Assembly (NCBI RefSeq): GCF_016863475.1
Contig: NZ_BOOY01000001.1
Coordinates: forward strand, 1-64,000
Length of the DNA: 64,000 nt
Direction: 5' to 3'
From: Spirilliplanes yamanashiensis
Lineage (GTDB): Bacteria; Actinomycetota; Actinomycetes; Mycobacteriales; Micromonosporaceae
Shown here: positions 8,489-17,578 of the stretch, piece by piece
Layout: each line of letters begins with the position of its first letter
Numbering within the stretch: the first letter of the stretch is position 1
The notes under the pieces: model-generated
The model's database searches: none
Seen by the model: only the letters and a program-made list of their open reading frames with translations
What the model was told of the DNA's origin: nothing
Position numbers and translations under genes: made by a program

Positions 8489-9097
8489 GTGAGCGTCGCC
8501 TTCCTCGTCACCACCGTGATCATGACCGCCACCCCGGGCATCGGGGTCGTCTACACGCTGTCCGTGGCGCTGGCCCGCGGCGGCCGGGCCGCCGTCGTCG
8601 CCGCGTTCGGCTGCACCCTGGGGCTGCTGCCGCACGTCGCCGCCTCGCTCGCCGGGCTCGCCGCGCTGCTGCGCACCGGGGCCGTCGCCTTCGAGGCGGT
8701 GCGCTGGGCCGGGGTCGCGTACCTGCTGTGGATGGCCTGGTCGACGCTGCGCGCCGGCCCGCCGCCGCCCGTCGCCGAGGGTGCGGCCCTGCGGCCGGCG
8801 GCCATCATCGGGCGGGCGGTGCTGGTCAACCTGCTGAACCCCAAGCTGACGCTGTTCTTCGTCGCGTTCCTGCCGCAGTTCGTCCCCGCCGGCGCGCCGG
8901 ACGCAACCATCCGGTTGCTCGTGTTGAGCGGGGTGGCCATGCTCGTGACGTTCGCCGTGTTCGCCGCCTACGGGCTGGCCGCGGGGGCCGCCCGCCGGCA
9001 CGTGCTCGGGCGGCCGGGCGTGCTGCGCTGGCTGCGGCGCACCCTCGCGGGCTCGTTCCTGGCGCTCGGGGTGAGCCTGGCGCTCAGCGCCCGCTGA
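8489..9097 (+). CDS. LysE/RhtB-family amino acid exporter
   Basis: A 202-residue, six-helix-type membrane protein. MTATPGIGVVYTLSVALARG near the start is the LysE family signature (usually PGP), and RAVLVNLLNPKLTLFFVAFLP holds the NPK motif of the third to fourth helices. These proteins export amino acids or small metabolites across the cytoplasmic membrane. Divergent pairing with a MocR regulator suggests substrate-responsive control. The 3' end overlaps the convergent M23 peptidase gene by 14 bases. Confidence 0.88.
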   Translation: MSVAFLVTTVIMTATPGIGVVYTLSVALARGGRAAVVAAFGCTLGLLPHVAASLAGLAALLRTGAVAFEAVRWAGVAYLLWMAWSTLRAGPPPPVAEGAALRPAAIIGRAVLVNLLNPKLTLFFVAFLPQFVPAGAPDATIRLLVLSGVAMLVTFAVFAAYGLAAGAARRHVLGRPGVLRWLRRTLAGSFLALGVSLALSAR

Positions 9098-9908
9098 GCG
9101 CGACGCCGCGCGCCTGCAGGAACGGCACCGGGTTCACCGCGTTGGCGTCGGTCGCGGGGGCGGCGTCCCGGTGGACCTCGAAGTGCAGGTGCGGCCCGGA
9201 CGAGTTGCCCGACGAGCCCACGTGCCCGATGGTCTGCCCGGCGGTCACCGCCTGCCCGACCGCGACCGGCGGCCGGCGGACCAGGTGGCAGTACCGGGTG
9301 ACGACCGCGCCGGCGTGCTGGATCTCGGCGTACCAGCCGCAGCCGCCCGCCCCGATGAAGCCGTCGGCGTCGCAGGTGCCGGTGCCCGACTGGCAGGCCA
9401 CCCGGATGACGGTGCCGCCCGACGCCGCCCGGACCGGCGTGCCCTTGCGGGCGGGGAAGTCGATGCCGTCGTGCGCGGGGCGGTGGGCGCTGCGGAACGT
9501 GCTGCCCAGCCTCGCGGCGACAGGCGGCACCCAGGCCGGCGCCGGCTCCGCGGGCGGCCGGGCGGCGGGGGCGTCGCAGACGGGCAGCGCGGCCGCGCCC
9601 CGCTCGACGTACGCGTCGGAGACGTAGCTGCCGTCCGGCAGGCGGTTCCACAGGTCCGTGCGCCGGACGGTGCCGGTGACCGTCGCACCGGGCTGCTGGC
9701 AGACGATCGTCACGGTGCGGCCGTGCGGGATCGCGCCCCGCTTCTCGGCGTCCGGCGACGGGCCGCCGCGCGCGTTCAGGACGATGCCCCGGGTGTCGAC
9801 CACCCCGGTCGCCGCGTCGCCGGCGGACGCGCCCGGCGCGGTCACGAGCAGCGCGGCGGCCGCCGTCGCCGCCACCGCCAGCCCGACGAGCACGGTCCGG
9901 CCCCGCAT
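9084..9908 (-). CDS. Secreted M23 peptidase with SH3-like domain
   Basis: A 274-residue exported protein. A signal peptide (MRGRTVLVGLAVAATAAAAL to about residue 29) is followed by an SH3-like segment (LNARGGPSPDAEKRGAIPHG), then a lysostaphin-type M23 domain. HDGIDF near residue 146 and HLHFEVH near 240 carry the zinc ligands. M23 enzymes cut peptidoglycan cross-bridges outside the membrane. The gene is monocistronic and convergent with lysE. Four Cys residues inside the mature part suggest disulfides, consistent with secretion. Confidence 0.88.
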   Translation of the reverse strand: MRGRTVLVGLAVAATAAAALLVTAPGASAGDAATGVVDTRGIVLNARGGPSPDAEKRGAIPHGRTVTIVCQQPGATVTGTVRRTDLWNRLPDGSYVSDAYVERGAAALPVCDAPAARPPAEPAPAWVPPVAARLGSTFRSAHRPAHDGIDFPARKGTPVRAASGGTVIRVACQSGTGTCDADGFIGAGGCGWYAEIQHAGAVVTRYCHLVRRPPVAVGQAVTAGQTIGHVGSSGNSSGPHLHFEVHRDAAPATDANAVNPVPFLQARGVALSGR

Positions 9909-10014
9909 GCTGTCCCCCGTTCCGGCGCGCCGTCGCGCGCCACCCGGGGAGCCTGTCGGGCGGCGGCTGCCGGAACCGGTGCCGGGGCGTTGCGGATCGG
10001 GTGCGCCGGAACCT

Positions 10015-10041
10015 TAAGCAGCGCCGATGCATCGCCGAATC
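10015..10041 (+). promoter_or_regulatory. Sigma-28-like promoter of the chemoreceptor gene
   Basis: TAAG at 10015-10018, a 15-base spacer and GCCGAATC at 10034-10041 match the FliA/WhiG pattern TAAA-N15-GCCGATAA in spacing and in the GCCGA core. Transcription would begin near 10049, giving about 35 bases of leader with the GAGGAG ribosome site. Confidence 0.55.
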
Positions 10042-10083
10042 GACCAGCGGAGAGGTTGACGTCCCGTTCGCGAGGAGTGCCCC

Positions 10084-11640
10084 ATGCCCCGTATGGCCGA
10101 CCTGAGTGTCGCGAAGCGGTTGAGTCTGCTCGTCGGCGCCGCGCTGCTGACGCTGGCGCTGACGGTGATCGGCGGCGTGACGGCGACGGCGATGATCACC
10201 GAGCAGGCGGGGGAACTCCAGCGGCTGGCCCAGCTCAACGGCGCCCTCAACCACCTGGACACCCGGGAGAGCGAGCTGAAGTCGGACGCGTTCCGGTCGC
10301 TGCTCGGCGAGGACATGCGGGGCGACACGGCCGACGACGTCGCCTCGGTCCGCGAGGCGGTGGCGGACGTCGAGGCAGTGCTGCCGGCCGACCTCACCGA
10401 CGACTTCGCGGCCGTCAGCGACGACGTCGACGGCTTCTCCACCTTCGTGTCCGGCCTGGTGTCCGGCGGGGCGTCCGGCGCGGCGGCGGCGGGCCAGGTG
10501 GCCGAGGTGGCGGACCGCAACAGCGCGGTGGACGACCAGCTCGACGCGCTGCACGCCCGGGTCGACGAGCTGACCGCCGCGAAGCGGGCCGAGCTGGACG
10601 ACACCAAGCGTCAGGGCAACCTGTGGGCGATCGGCATCGGCGTGCTGAGCGTCGTCGCCCTGCTGGTCATCGCCGTGCCGCTGGTGCGGTCGATCCAGCG
10701 CCCGGTGCACCGGGTCGGCGTGGTGGTGGACGCGCTGGCGCGCGGCGACCTGCGCGAGAGCACCGGCGTGACCAGCAAGGACGAGCTGGGCCGGATGGCG
10801 GTCGCGCTGGACCGGGCGGTGGCGACCATCCGCACCTCGATGGAGACGATCGACACCAACGCGCAGGGGCTGGCGTCGTCGGCGTCGCAGCTGTCGGCGG
10901 TGTCGAGCCAGCTGGCGGACGCGACGCACGGCACCGAGGCGCGCGGGGCGTCGGCGTCCACCGAGGCGGAGGAGATCGCCCGCAACGTGCAGACGGTGGC
11001 GGCCGGCTCGGAGGAGATGGGCCTGTCGATCCGGGAGATCTCGCGCAACACCAGCGAGGCGGCGCAGATCGCGGCGGTCGCGGTGAACGAGGCGGCCCGG
11101 GCGACGGACACCGTGCGCCAGCTGGGCGAGTCGTCGGCCGAGATCGGCAACGTCATCAAGCTCATCACCTCGATCGCCGAGCAGACCAACCTGCTGGCGC
11201 TGAACGCCACGATCGAGGCGGCCCGGGCGGGCGACGCGGGCAAGGGCTTCGCGGTGGTGGCCAGCGAGGTCAAGGACCTGGCCCAGGAGACGGCGCGGGC
11301 GACCGAGGACATCGGCGCGCGGGTCAGCGCGATCCAGAACGACACCACCGGCGCGGTGGACGTGATCAGCCGGATCAGCGAGGTCATCGCCAAGATCAAC
11401 GAGTACCAGACGACGATCGCGAGCGCCGTCGAGGAGCAGACCGCCACCACCCAGGAGATGACCCGCAGCATCGGCGAGGTCGCCTCCAGCAGCCATCGCA
11501 TCGCCGGGCACATCTCCGACGTCTCGGCGGCCACGTCGTCGTCGGTGGAGGGCGTGCAGCAGGCCCGGGCGGCCAGCGCCGAGGTGGCCCGGGCCGCCGA
11601 GGAACTGCGCGGCCTCGTCGGCGCGTTCCGCCTGCACTAG
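10084..11640 (+). CDS. Methyl-accepting chemotaxis protein
   Basis: A 518-residue transducer. A transmembrane helix at about 15-40 is followed by a roughly 140-residue acidic helical sensor region, a second membrane helix at about 179-200, a HAMP domain (PVHRVGVVVDALARGDLRE to about 255) and a long signalling coiled coil. The hairpin tip EQTNLLALNATIEAARAG, with DAGKGFAVVA after it, is at about 365-390 and contacts CheA/CheW. Glutamate/glutamine pairs suitable for methylation flank it. With the flagellar operon and the sigma-28-like promoter it belongs to the motility regulon. The ligand is unknown. Confidence 0.95.
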   Translation: MPRMADLSVAKRLSLLVGAALLTLALTVIGGVTATAMITEQAGELQRLAQLNGALNHLDTRESELKSDAFRSLLGEDMRGDTADDVASVREAVADVEAVLPADLTDDFAAVSDDVDGFSTFVSGLVSGGASGAAAAGQVAEVADRNSAVDDQLDALHARVDELTAAKRAELDDTKRQGNLWAIGIGVLSVVALLVIAVPLVRSIQRPVHRVGVVVDALARGDLRESTGVTSKDELGRMAVALDRAVATIRTSMETIDTNAQGLASSASQLSAVSSQLADATHGTEARGASASTEAEEIARNVQTVAAGSEEMGLSIREISRNTSEAAQIAAVAVNEAARATDTVRQLGESSAEIGNVIKLITSIAEQTNLLALNATIEAARAGDAGKGFAVVASEVKDLAQETARATEDIGARVSAIQNDTTGAVDVISRISEVIAKINEYQTTIASAVEEQTATTQEMTRSIGEVASSSHRIAGHISDVSAATSSSVEGVQQARAASAEVARAAEELRGLVGAFRLH

Positions 11641-11803
11641 CCGGTTCCGTCGGGACGCACCCGGACTGCACCGGCTCCGGACCTCCGCGCACAGCCGCGC
11701 GGGGCGATGCTCTGATCGTGCGCCGCCGGTGGGCGGGGGCGCGGGGGACGTCGAGGAGGACGTGGTGGGCGCTGTCGCGGGTGACGCGGTGGGAGGAGCT
11801 GCC

Positions 11804-12517
11804 GTGCTGGGCCGTGCCGAGGGGCTGGACCTGCGCCGGGACGCGCACGTGCACACCGGCTTCGCCGCCGGCCGGGACGCCGTCGGGGTCCTGGTGGCCG
11901 CCGCGGACCGGGCCGGGCTTGCCGCGCTGACGTTCGCCGACCAGGTCGGCCCCGGCACCGCCTGGCTGCCCGCGTACGCCGACAGCGTCCGCCGGGCCCG
12001 GCAGCGCACCGAGATCGAGCTGCTCATCGCCGCCGAGATCGAGGTCGTCCAGCCGGACGGCTGGCTGGCGTGGCCGGGCGACCTGGGTGACGTGGAGGCC
12101 GTCTCGGTGGCCGTGTCGCGGCTGCCGGTGGCCGGCGCCCTGCTCGGGCCGCGCGAGGTGCGCGCCGCCCTGGCGAGCGGCCGGCTGTCCGCGGCCGACG
12201 TCGCGGAGATCGTCGTGGGCGCCACGGTGCGCGGGCTGGAGCGGGCCGCCCGCTACGCCCCGACCCAGCTGGCCCGCCCGCTGAGCCTGCTGACCCAGGC
12301 CGGCCTCGACGACGCCGTCGTGCCGGCGGAGCTGCTCGCCGACCTGGTCGCCGGGTGCCGCGAGGCCAACGCCCTGGTCGAGGTCAGTGAGGCGTGGCGC
12401 AGCCCGTCGCCGCGGCTGGTGCGGCTGCTCGCCGAGGCCGGTGTGCCGGTGGCGGCCGCGAGTGACGCGCGGTACGCGGCCGAGGTCGGCACCTGGCAGT
12501 ACGTGCGCAGCATCTGA
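11804..12517 (+). CDS. PHP-domain phosphoesterase-like protein
   Basis: A 237-residue protein with DAHVHTGF near residues 14-21, the first metal-binding motif of the PHP superfamily (histidinol phosphatase and polymerase PHP domains). IAAEIEV near residue 70 and AASDARY near 222 are the expected later ligand regions. The fold is that of a metal-dependent phosphoesterase; the substrate cannot be predicted. GTG 11804 is chosen for its GGGAGGAG ribosome site with five-base spacing; several upstream in-frame GTGs lie in repetitive sequence. It is monocistronic. Confidence 0.7.
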   Translation: MLGRAEGLDLRRDAHVHTGFAAGRDAVGVLVAAADRAGLAALTFADQVGPGTAWLPAYADSVRRARQRTEIELLIAAEIEVVQPDGWLAWPGDLGDVEAVSVAVSRLPVAGALLGPREVRAALASGRLSAADVAEIVVGATVRGLERAARYAPTQLARPLSLLTQAGLDDAVVPAELLADLVAGCREANALVEVSEAWRSPSPRLVRLLAEAGVPVAAASDARYAAEVGTWQYVRSI

Positions 12518-12549
12518 CCGAACCCGAACGCGAGCCGTATTCGCGCTTG

Positions 12550-12593
12550 TACTCTCTGTCATGCCTGAGCTTTCGGGGATGGGAGACAGCATG
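12550..12593 (+). promoter_or_regulatory. Promoter -10 and ribosome site of the SRPBCC gene
   Basis: TACTCT at 12550-12555 lies about 35 bases before ATG 12591, with GGGAG at 12581-12585 between. An in-frame ATG at 12561 follows the hexamer by five bases and could be a leaderless start, adding ten residues. Confidence 0.4.
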
Positions 12594-13223
12594 AGTACGG
12601 TTCAGCAGGCCATCGAGGTGAGCGCCCCGCTGCACGAGGTGTACGAGCAGCTGGCGGACCTGGAGAACTACCCGCAGTTCATGACCGGCGTCCAGGAGGT
12701 CACCCAGGTCTCGGACGACCGCACGCACTGGGTGATGAACCTCGACGGCGAGCTGCGCGAGTTCAACGCCCAGCTCGTCGAGTGCACCATGGACCAGCGG
12801 GTGCACTGGCGCAGCACGGACGGTCCCGCGCTGGAGGAGACGATCACGCTGCGCCCGGTGGGCGAGACCCGCACCCAGGTGGTGGCGCAGCTCGAGGCCG
12901 ACGTCGCCGCGCTGATGCCCAGCGACCGGCACGCCAGCGAGTCGCTGCGCAAGCGGCTGAAGGCCGACCTGCAGAGCTTCAAGCGGCTCATCGAGCACGA
13001 CCCCGGCTTCGCCCGGATGAGCGGCACGGCGATGACCGGCGCCAGCGGCATCGGCATGGGCCAGGCCCGCCCGGACCGCGGCATGCAGGCCGGCGCGCTC
13101 GGGGAGGTGCCCACGCCGGGCATCGGGCACGGCACCTCGATCGCGTACAACTCGCCGGCGGCCGTCGCCGCCCGCATCGGCCGGAGCCGCATGCGCGGCA
13201 ACCCCGAGGACGAGACGTTCTGA
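12591..13223 (+). CDS. SRPBCC (START-like) family protein
   Basis: A 210-residue protein. Residues 1-145 fit the polyketide cyclase/START-like fold: TVQQAIEVSAPLHEVYEQLA, then a DLENYPQFMTGVQEV loop and a long C-terminal helix (LRKRLKADLQSFKRLIE). The last 65 residues are glycine-, alanine- and arginine-rich and probably flexible. Such proteins bind hydrophobic ligands or assist membrane or polyketide chemistry; no function can be assigned. It is convergent with the histidine kinase and shares its terminator hairpin. Confidence 0.75.
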   Translation: MSTVQQAIEVSAPLHEVYEQLADLENYPQFMTGVQEVTQVSDDRTHWVMNLDGELREFNAQLVECTMDQRVHWRSTDGPALEETITLRPVGETRTQVVAQLEADVAALMPSDRHASESLRKRLKADLQSFKRLIEHDPGFARMSGTAMTGASGIGMGQARPDRGMQAGALGEVPTPGIGHGTSIAYNSPAAVAARIGRSRMRGNPEDETF

Positions 13224-13238
13224 CGGTCCCCGCACCAC

Positions 13239-13270
13239 AGCGCCGGCCGGGTCCCTACCCGGCCGGCGCT
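13239..13270. terminator. Bidirectional hairpin between convergent SRPBCC and histidine kinase genes
   Basis: A perfect 14-bp stem (AGCGCCGGCCGGGT at 13239-13252, complement at 13257-13270) with a four-base loop overlaps the stop codon of the leftward kinase gene. Confidence 0.75.
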
Positions 13271-15228
13271 GCCGCCTTCTCGGGGGCGGGCGCGGCGGCC
13301 GTGGTGGCCGCCTCCAGCGTGACGACGAGCCGGGCGCCCCGCGGGACCGCCGCCTCGTAGCGCACCGCGCCGCCGTTGGCCTCGACCAGGTGGCGCACGA
13401 TGAACAGGCCCATGCCGCTGCCCCGCGTGAACCGGTCGAACAGCGCGGGCACCCGCTCGGCCGGCACGCCGCGGCCCTCGTCGGCCACGACGATCACCAC
13501 GTGGTCGCCCTCGCGCCGGCCCTCCACCCGCACCGGGGCGCCGCCGTGCGTGACGGCGTTCTTCAGCAGCGCGGTCAGCACGTGCCGCACCTGCTCGCGG
13601 TCGGCGAGCACGGCCAGCTGCGGGTCGACGTCCACCTCGGCGAGCCCCGGGCAGACCGCCTCGACGGTCGCCTCGGCCGCGTCGCGCACCCCGACGGGCG
13701 CCCGGCGGGCGGTGACCGAGCCGGTGTCGAGCCGGAACAGCAGGCTGAGCTCGGTCATCATGGCGACGAGTTTCTGGCCGTTGGTGTGGATCTTGCGCAG
13801 CAGCTGGAGCCGCTCGGCGTCGGTCATGTCGTCCCACGCCTCGACGACCAGCTCGGCGATGCTCGCCACCGAGCTGATCGGCTGGGAGACGTCGTGGGTC
13901 AGGATCGACGTCAGGTCGCTCTTGAAGGCGAGCGCCGCCTCCAGCTCGCGGTTCTTCGTCTCCACCGCGGCGGCGTGCGCGGCCAGTGCCCGCTCGGCGC
14001 GCTTGCGGCCACCGATGTCGACGTAGGTGGCGACGAAGCCCAGGGCGGTGTCGCCGGGGCCGGTCACCGGCGCCGTCGAGGCGAGCACCGGCACGCTCGT
14101 GCCGTCCGGCCGCCGGATCACCAGGTCGCCGTCGTCCGGCTCGGGCTCCCACGGGTACGGCGGCAGCTGCCCGATCGCCGCGTCGGCGGGCTGCCCGGTG
14201 AGCGCCTGCCAGTGCTGGTTGACCTCGACCACCCGGCGGTCGGCGTCCAGCACCATCACGGCGGCGTTCATCTGCTGCAGCAGGGTGTCGGCGAACTCGC
14301 GCCGCTCACGCAGCTCCGTCATCAGCCGGCGCTGCCGCCGGTCGGCCTCGTCCAGCGAGCGCACCAACTGCGCCAGGACGACGACCAGGGCCAGCGCGGC
14401 GACCACGGTGCCGGTGCTGATCGCGGCGGTGGGCCGCCGCATGCCGCCGGCGGCCGCGATGGCGCTGAACAGGGCGGCGACGAACGGCAGCGCGAGCAGG
14501 GTGGCGCCGATCCGCCGGGTGACGGCGGCGCCCGGGGTGCCGGTGCCGACCCCGGCCAGCGGGCGGCGCTCCGGCCGGGCCAGCAGGGTGCCGCCGGCGA
14601 GCGCCAGCAGCGCGGTCGCGGCGTACGGCGACATGACGGTGCCCGGGCCGCGGTCCGGGGTCACGCCGAGCGCGAACAGCGACGGGGCGAGGGCGACCAC
14701 CGCGATGACGATGACGCCGACGAGCAGCGGCCCGGTGGGGTGCACCCCGAACCGCACCGAGCGGTCCACCAGCAGCAGGGCCAGGCCGACGAGCAGTACG
14801 GCGAGGCTGGCGGCGGGCGGCACGTCGTGGGCCAGGTCGCGCGGGGGCAGGCCGTTGAACGACTCGCCGCTGAGCAGCCCGTTGATCCGCTCGGTGACCG
14901 GCAGCCGGGTGGCCGCGTCGACCAGGCCGAGGACGCCGAGCGCGACGGTGAGGGCGGCGGGCGCGACGGTCGTCCAGCGCAGGCCGGGGGAGACCGCGGT
15001 GGCGGTGAGCAGCAGCGCGAGCCCGGCCGTGACCAGTCCGAGGATCGAGGTGGGGGACAGCCCCAGCGGCGGGATGCCGAGGTCGTGCCACAGCGACACG
15101 AGCGCCACGGCGCCGAACACGGCGACGGCGGCGCCCGCGACGGCGCCCAGCGCCCGCGACCATCGCGCCTCACGTTGCACTCGGCAGCGCCTCTCGTCCG
15201 GCGTCCGGGCACACTCCCGGATCGTCAC
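13255..15228 (-). CDS. Membrane sensor histidine kinase with PAS domain
   Basis: A 657-residue kinase. The first 320 residues hold about nine hydrophobic segments, followed by a PAS domain (FADTLLQQMNAAVMVLDADR to about 450). A HisKA box LTHDVSQPISSVASIAELV follows, with the phosphoacceptor His near residue 445. The HATPase domain has LLKNAVTH (N box), DEGRGVP and SGMGLFIV (G box). No response regulator is adjacent, so it is an orphan; the single-domain regulator at 17.6 kb is a possible but unproven partner. GTG 15228 has TAGTCT five bases upstream. Confidence 0.9.
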   Translation of the reverse strand: MTIRECARTPDERRCRVQREARWSRALGAVAGAAVAVFGAVALVSLWHDLGIPPLGLSPTSILGLVTAGLALLLTATAVSPGLRWTTVAPAALTVALGVLGLVDAATRLPVTERINGLLSGESFNGLPPRDLAHDVPPAASLAVLLVGLALLLVDRSVRFGVHPTGPLLVGVIVIAVVALAPSLFALGVTPDRGPGTVMSPYAATALLALAGGTLLARPERRPLAGVGTGTPGAAVTRRIGATLLALPFVAALFSAIAAAGGMRRPTAAISTGTVVAALALVVVLAQLVRSLDEADRRQRRLMTELRERREFADTLLQQMNAAVMVLDADRRVVEVNQHWQALTGQPADAAIGQLPPYPWEPEPDDGDLVIRRPDGTSVPVLASTAPVTGPGDTALGFVATYVDIGGRKRAERALAAHAAAVETKNRELEAALAFKSDLTSILTHDVSQPISSVASIAELVVEAWDDMTDAERLQLLRKIHTNGQKLVAMMTELSLLFRLDTGSVTARRAPVGVRDAAEATVEAVCPGLAEVDVDPQLAVLADREQVRHVLTALLKNAVTHGGAPVRVEGRREGDHVVIVVADEGRGVPAERVPALFDRFTRGSGMGLFIVRHLVEANGGAVRYEAAVPRGARLVVTLEAATTAAAPAPEKAAAPAG

Positions 15229-15233
15229 AACCG

Positions 15234-15239
15234 AGACTA
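15234..15239 (-). promoter_or_regulatory. Leaderless -10 motif of the histidine kinase gene
   Basis: Minus-strand TAGTCT lies five bases before GTG 15228, placing transcription at or next to the start codon. Confidence 0.4.
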
Positions 15240-15356
15240 TCAGCGCTATTTACGCAAAGTAGTTGCTTGGTGGCGCGATGAACGGACGGCGGAGGCCGGG
15301 CCACCCCGCAGGGCGACCCGGCCTCGTACCGGTGCACAGAGCTTCGAGCGGCGCGG

Positions 15357-15578
15357 TCAGTTCGCGCCGGACCAGGCGAAACCCTCCTCGACCGTGACGC
15401 GGCGCGCCACCTTCGCGATGCCGCCGGACAGCTTGTTGGCGTGGTGGCCGCACAGGGCCAGGTGCCCGCCGGAGATCAGCTCGAAGTTCAGCTTCGCGGC
15501 GGCGCCGCAGCCGTCGCAGCGCTCGGTCACCTCGGGCGCGGTCTCGACAGTCATGGGGGACGTCGCGGTGGGCGTCAT
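15357..15578 (-). CDS. Small cysteine/histidine protein of the DUF7455 type
   Basis: A 73-residue protein with CDGCGAAAK at about 21-29 and LCGHHANKL at 42-50, forming a probable Cys/His zinc-binding knuckle, and ending FAWSGAN. Small proteins of this pattern are widespread in actinobacteria and have no established function. An AGGAG ribosome site sits seven bases before ATG 15578. It lies divergent from the subtilase gene. Confidence 0.75.
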   Translation of the reverse strand: MTPTATSPMTVETAPEVTERCDGCGAAAKLNFELISGGHLALCGHHANKLSGGIAKVARRVTVEEGFAWSGAN

Positions 15579-15815
15579 CGGAAGTCTCCTCGTTCGGTGG
15601 TGCACCGGTCCTGACAGGGGTTCGTTCGGTCGCCCGGAAAGGTCCCTTAGTGGTTCCCGATGTCCCTCGAACCACACCTGAGCAGCGCAACTTCACCGCA
15701 ACCGGGCGGGTCCCGGACCGGCTCCGCGCCCTCGGAATCGTGGCCGGAGTCGCCGTGAGAACCGTTCCCGCCGGGGGAGCGCAGGACACGGCGCAGGAGG
15801 AGAGGGCCCGCCCGT

Positions 15816-17477
15816 ATGACCCGCTCGCGTCGCACCTTCGGCATCCTGATCGGCTCCCTCGTCGCGCTCGGCGCGGCCGTGGGCACGGCCGGCACCGCCC
15901 TGGCCGGCACCACCCAGGCCACGGGCCGGATCCTGCAGGAGGGCGCGGCCGGCGCCATCACCAACAGCTACATCGTGGTGCTGAAGACGACCGCCGGGAC
16001 CCGCGTGGCCGGCGAGGCGAGCGGCCTGGCCCGGACGTACGGCGGCACCGTGCGGCGCAACTACACCTCCGCCGTCAAGGGCTTCACCATCACCACGACC
16101 CCCGCGGCCGCCCGGCGGCTCGCCGCCAACAGCGCCGTCGCCTACGTCGAGCAGGACCGCGTGGTCACGCTCGACGCCGTGCAGACGGCGCCCACCTGGG
16201 GCCTGGACCGCGTCGACCAGCAGGCCCTGCCGCTGTCGCGGAGCTACTCGTACGGCTCGGCGGCCGGCGTCACCGCCTACGTCCTCGACAGCGGGCTGCG
16301 CGTCTCGCACGCCGAGTTCGGCGGCCGGGCCCGGGCCGGCTGGGACTTCATCGACAACGACGCCGACGTGACCGACTGCAACGGCCACGGCACCCATGTG
16401 GGCGGCACCGTCGGCGGGGCGACCTACGGCGTCGCCAAGGACGTCAAGCTGGTCGGCGTCCGGGTGCTCGACTGCGCCGGCAGCGGCGCCTACTCGAAGA
16501 TCATCGCCGGGGTCGACTGGGTCACCGCGAACGCCGTCAAACCGGCCGTGGCGAACATGAGCCTGGGCGGCTCGAACAGCACGGCGCTGGACGACGCCGT
16601 CAAGCGCTCCATCGCCTCCGGCGTCACCTACGCCGTCGCCGCGGGCAACGACAACGTCGATGCCTGCCAGCAGTCCCCTGCCCGGCTGCCCGGCGCCATC
16701 ACCGTCGGCGCGACCGACAGCGCCGACGCCCGCGCCTCCTTCTCCAACTACGGCGCCTGCCTGGACATCTTCGCGCCCGGCGTGAAGATCACCGCCGCGA
16801 GCAAGGCGAGCGACACCGGCACGGCGATCATGAGCGGCACCTCGATGGCCGCCCCGCACGTCGCCGGCGCGGCCGCCCTGGTGCTGGGCGCGAACCCGTC
16901 CTGGACCCCGGTGCAGGTGCGCGACGACCTGGTGGGTTCCGCCGGCACCGGCCGGGTGACGAACCCGGGCGCGGGCAGCGTCAACAAGCTCCTCTACACC
17001 GGCGCGATCACGGCCGCCCCCCAGCCGGCGACCACCCCGACCACGCCGCCGACCACGATGCCGACGACGACGCCGACCACCACCCCGACCACGCCGCCCA
17101 CGACCGCGCCGAGCACCCCGGCCGTCACCGCCTGCGGGCCGTTCACCGCCAAGAAGATGGTGATGATCGGCGACCGCAAGACGATCACCAGCGCCCAGAC
17201 GGTCGCCGGCTGCACCGGCACCGCCTCCGCCGCCGCGAAGGTCTCCGTCGCCATCAGCCACAGCGCCCGCGGCAACCTGGCCATCTGGCTGGTCGGCCCC
17301 GGCGGCGTCACCTACAAGCTGAAGTCCGCCTCGTCGACCGACACCGCGGACAACGTCAAGGCCACCTACACGGTCGACGCGTCCGGCTCGCCGCGCAACG
17401 GCACCTGGACGCTGAAGATCACCGACCAGTACTCCGGCAACATCGGCTTCCTCACCAGCTGGAGCCTGACGCTCTGA
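15816..17477 (+). CDS. Secreted subtilisin-like serine peptidase with P-domain-like C-terminus
   Basis: A 553-residue preproenzyme. A signal peptide (to about residue 30, ending ALAG) is followed by an I9 inhibitor propeptide beginning YIVVLKTTAG. The S8 domain has catalytic Asp in YVLDSGL (about 158), His in GHGTHVGG (about 193) and Ser in SGTSMAAPHVAG (about 341). A threonine-proline linker (about 403-430) leads to a P-type beta-sandwich with ISHSARGNLAIWLVGPGG and WTLKITDQYSG. It works outside the cell, probably on proteins as nutrients or in envelope turnover. GAGGAG precedes the start. The downstream hairpin at 17498-17534 terminates it. Confidence 0.95.
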   Translation: MTRSRRTFGILIGSLVALGAAVGTAGTALAGTTQATGRILQEGAAGAITNSYIVVLKTTAGTRVAGEASGLARTYGGTVRRNYTSAVKGFTITTTPAAARRLAANSAVAYVEQDRVVTLDAVQTAPTWGLDRVDQQALPLSRSYSYGSAAGVTAYVLDSGLRVSHAEFGGRARAGWDFIDNDADVTDCNGHGTHVGGTVGGATYGVAKDVKLVGVRVLDCAGSGAYSKIIAGVDWVTANAVKPAVANMSLGGSNSTALDDAVKRSIASGVTYAVAAGNDNVDACQQSPARLPGAITVGATDSADARASFSNYGACLDIFAPGVKITAASKASDTGTAIMSGTSMAAPHVAGAAALVLGANPSWTPVQVRDDLVGSAGTGRVTNPGAGSVNKLLYTGAITAAPQPATTPTTPPTTMPTTTPTTTPTTPPTTAPSTPAVTACGPFTAKKMVMIGDRKTITSAQTVAGCTGTASAAAKVSVAISHSARGNLAIWLVGPGGVTYKLKSASSTDTADNVKATYTVDASGSPRNGTWTLKITDQYSGNIGFLTSWSLTL

Positions 17478-17497
17478 CCGCGTCCGCACCGCCGCCC

Positions 17498-17534
17498 GGG
17501 GGCGGGCCTGCCGGCATCCGGCGGGCCCGCCCCC
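17498..17534 (+). terminator. Terminator hairpin after the subtilase gene
   Basis: A 17-bp stem with one mismatch (17498-17514 with 17518-17534) and a three-base loop, 20 bases after the stop codon. Confidence 0.7.
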
Positions 17535-17578
17535 GCCGCTTCCCGGGCGAAACGCGCCGCTCGTCGCCGAAGTCGGGT

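Noticed and set aside
8968-12225. Long minus-strand frame across the chemoreceptor gene
   Set aside because: It is antisense to a clear chemoreceptor and PHP gene; only its part at 9084-9908 in another frame is a real minus-strand gene (M23 peptidase).
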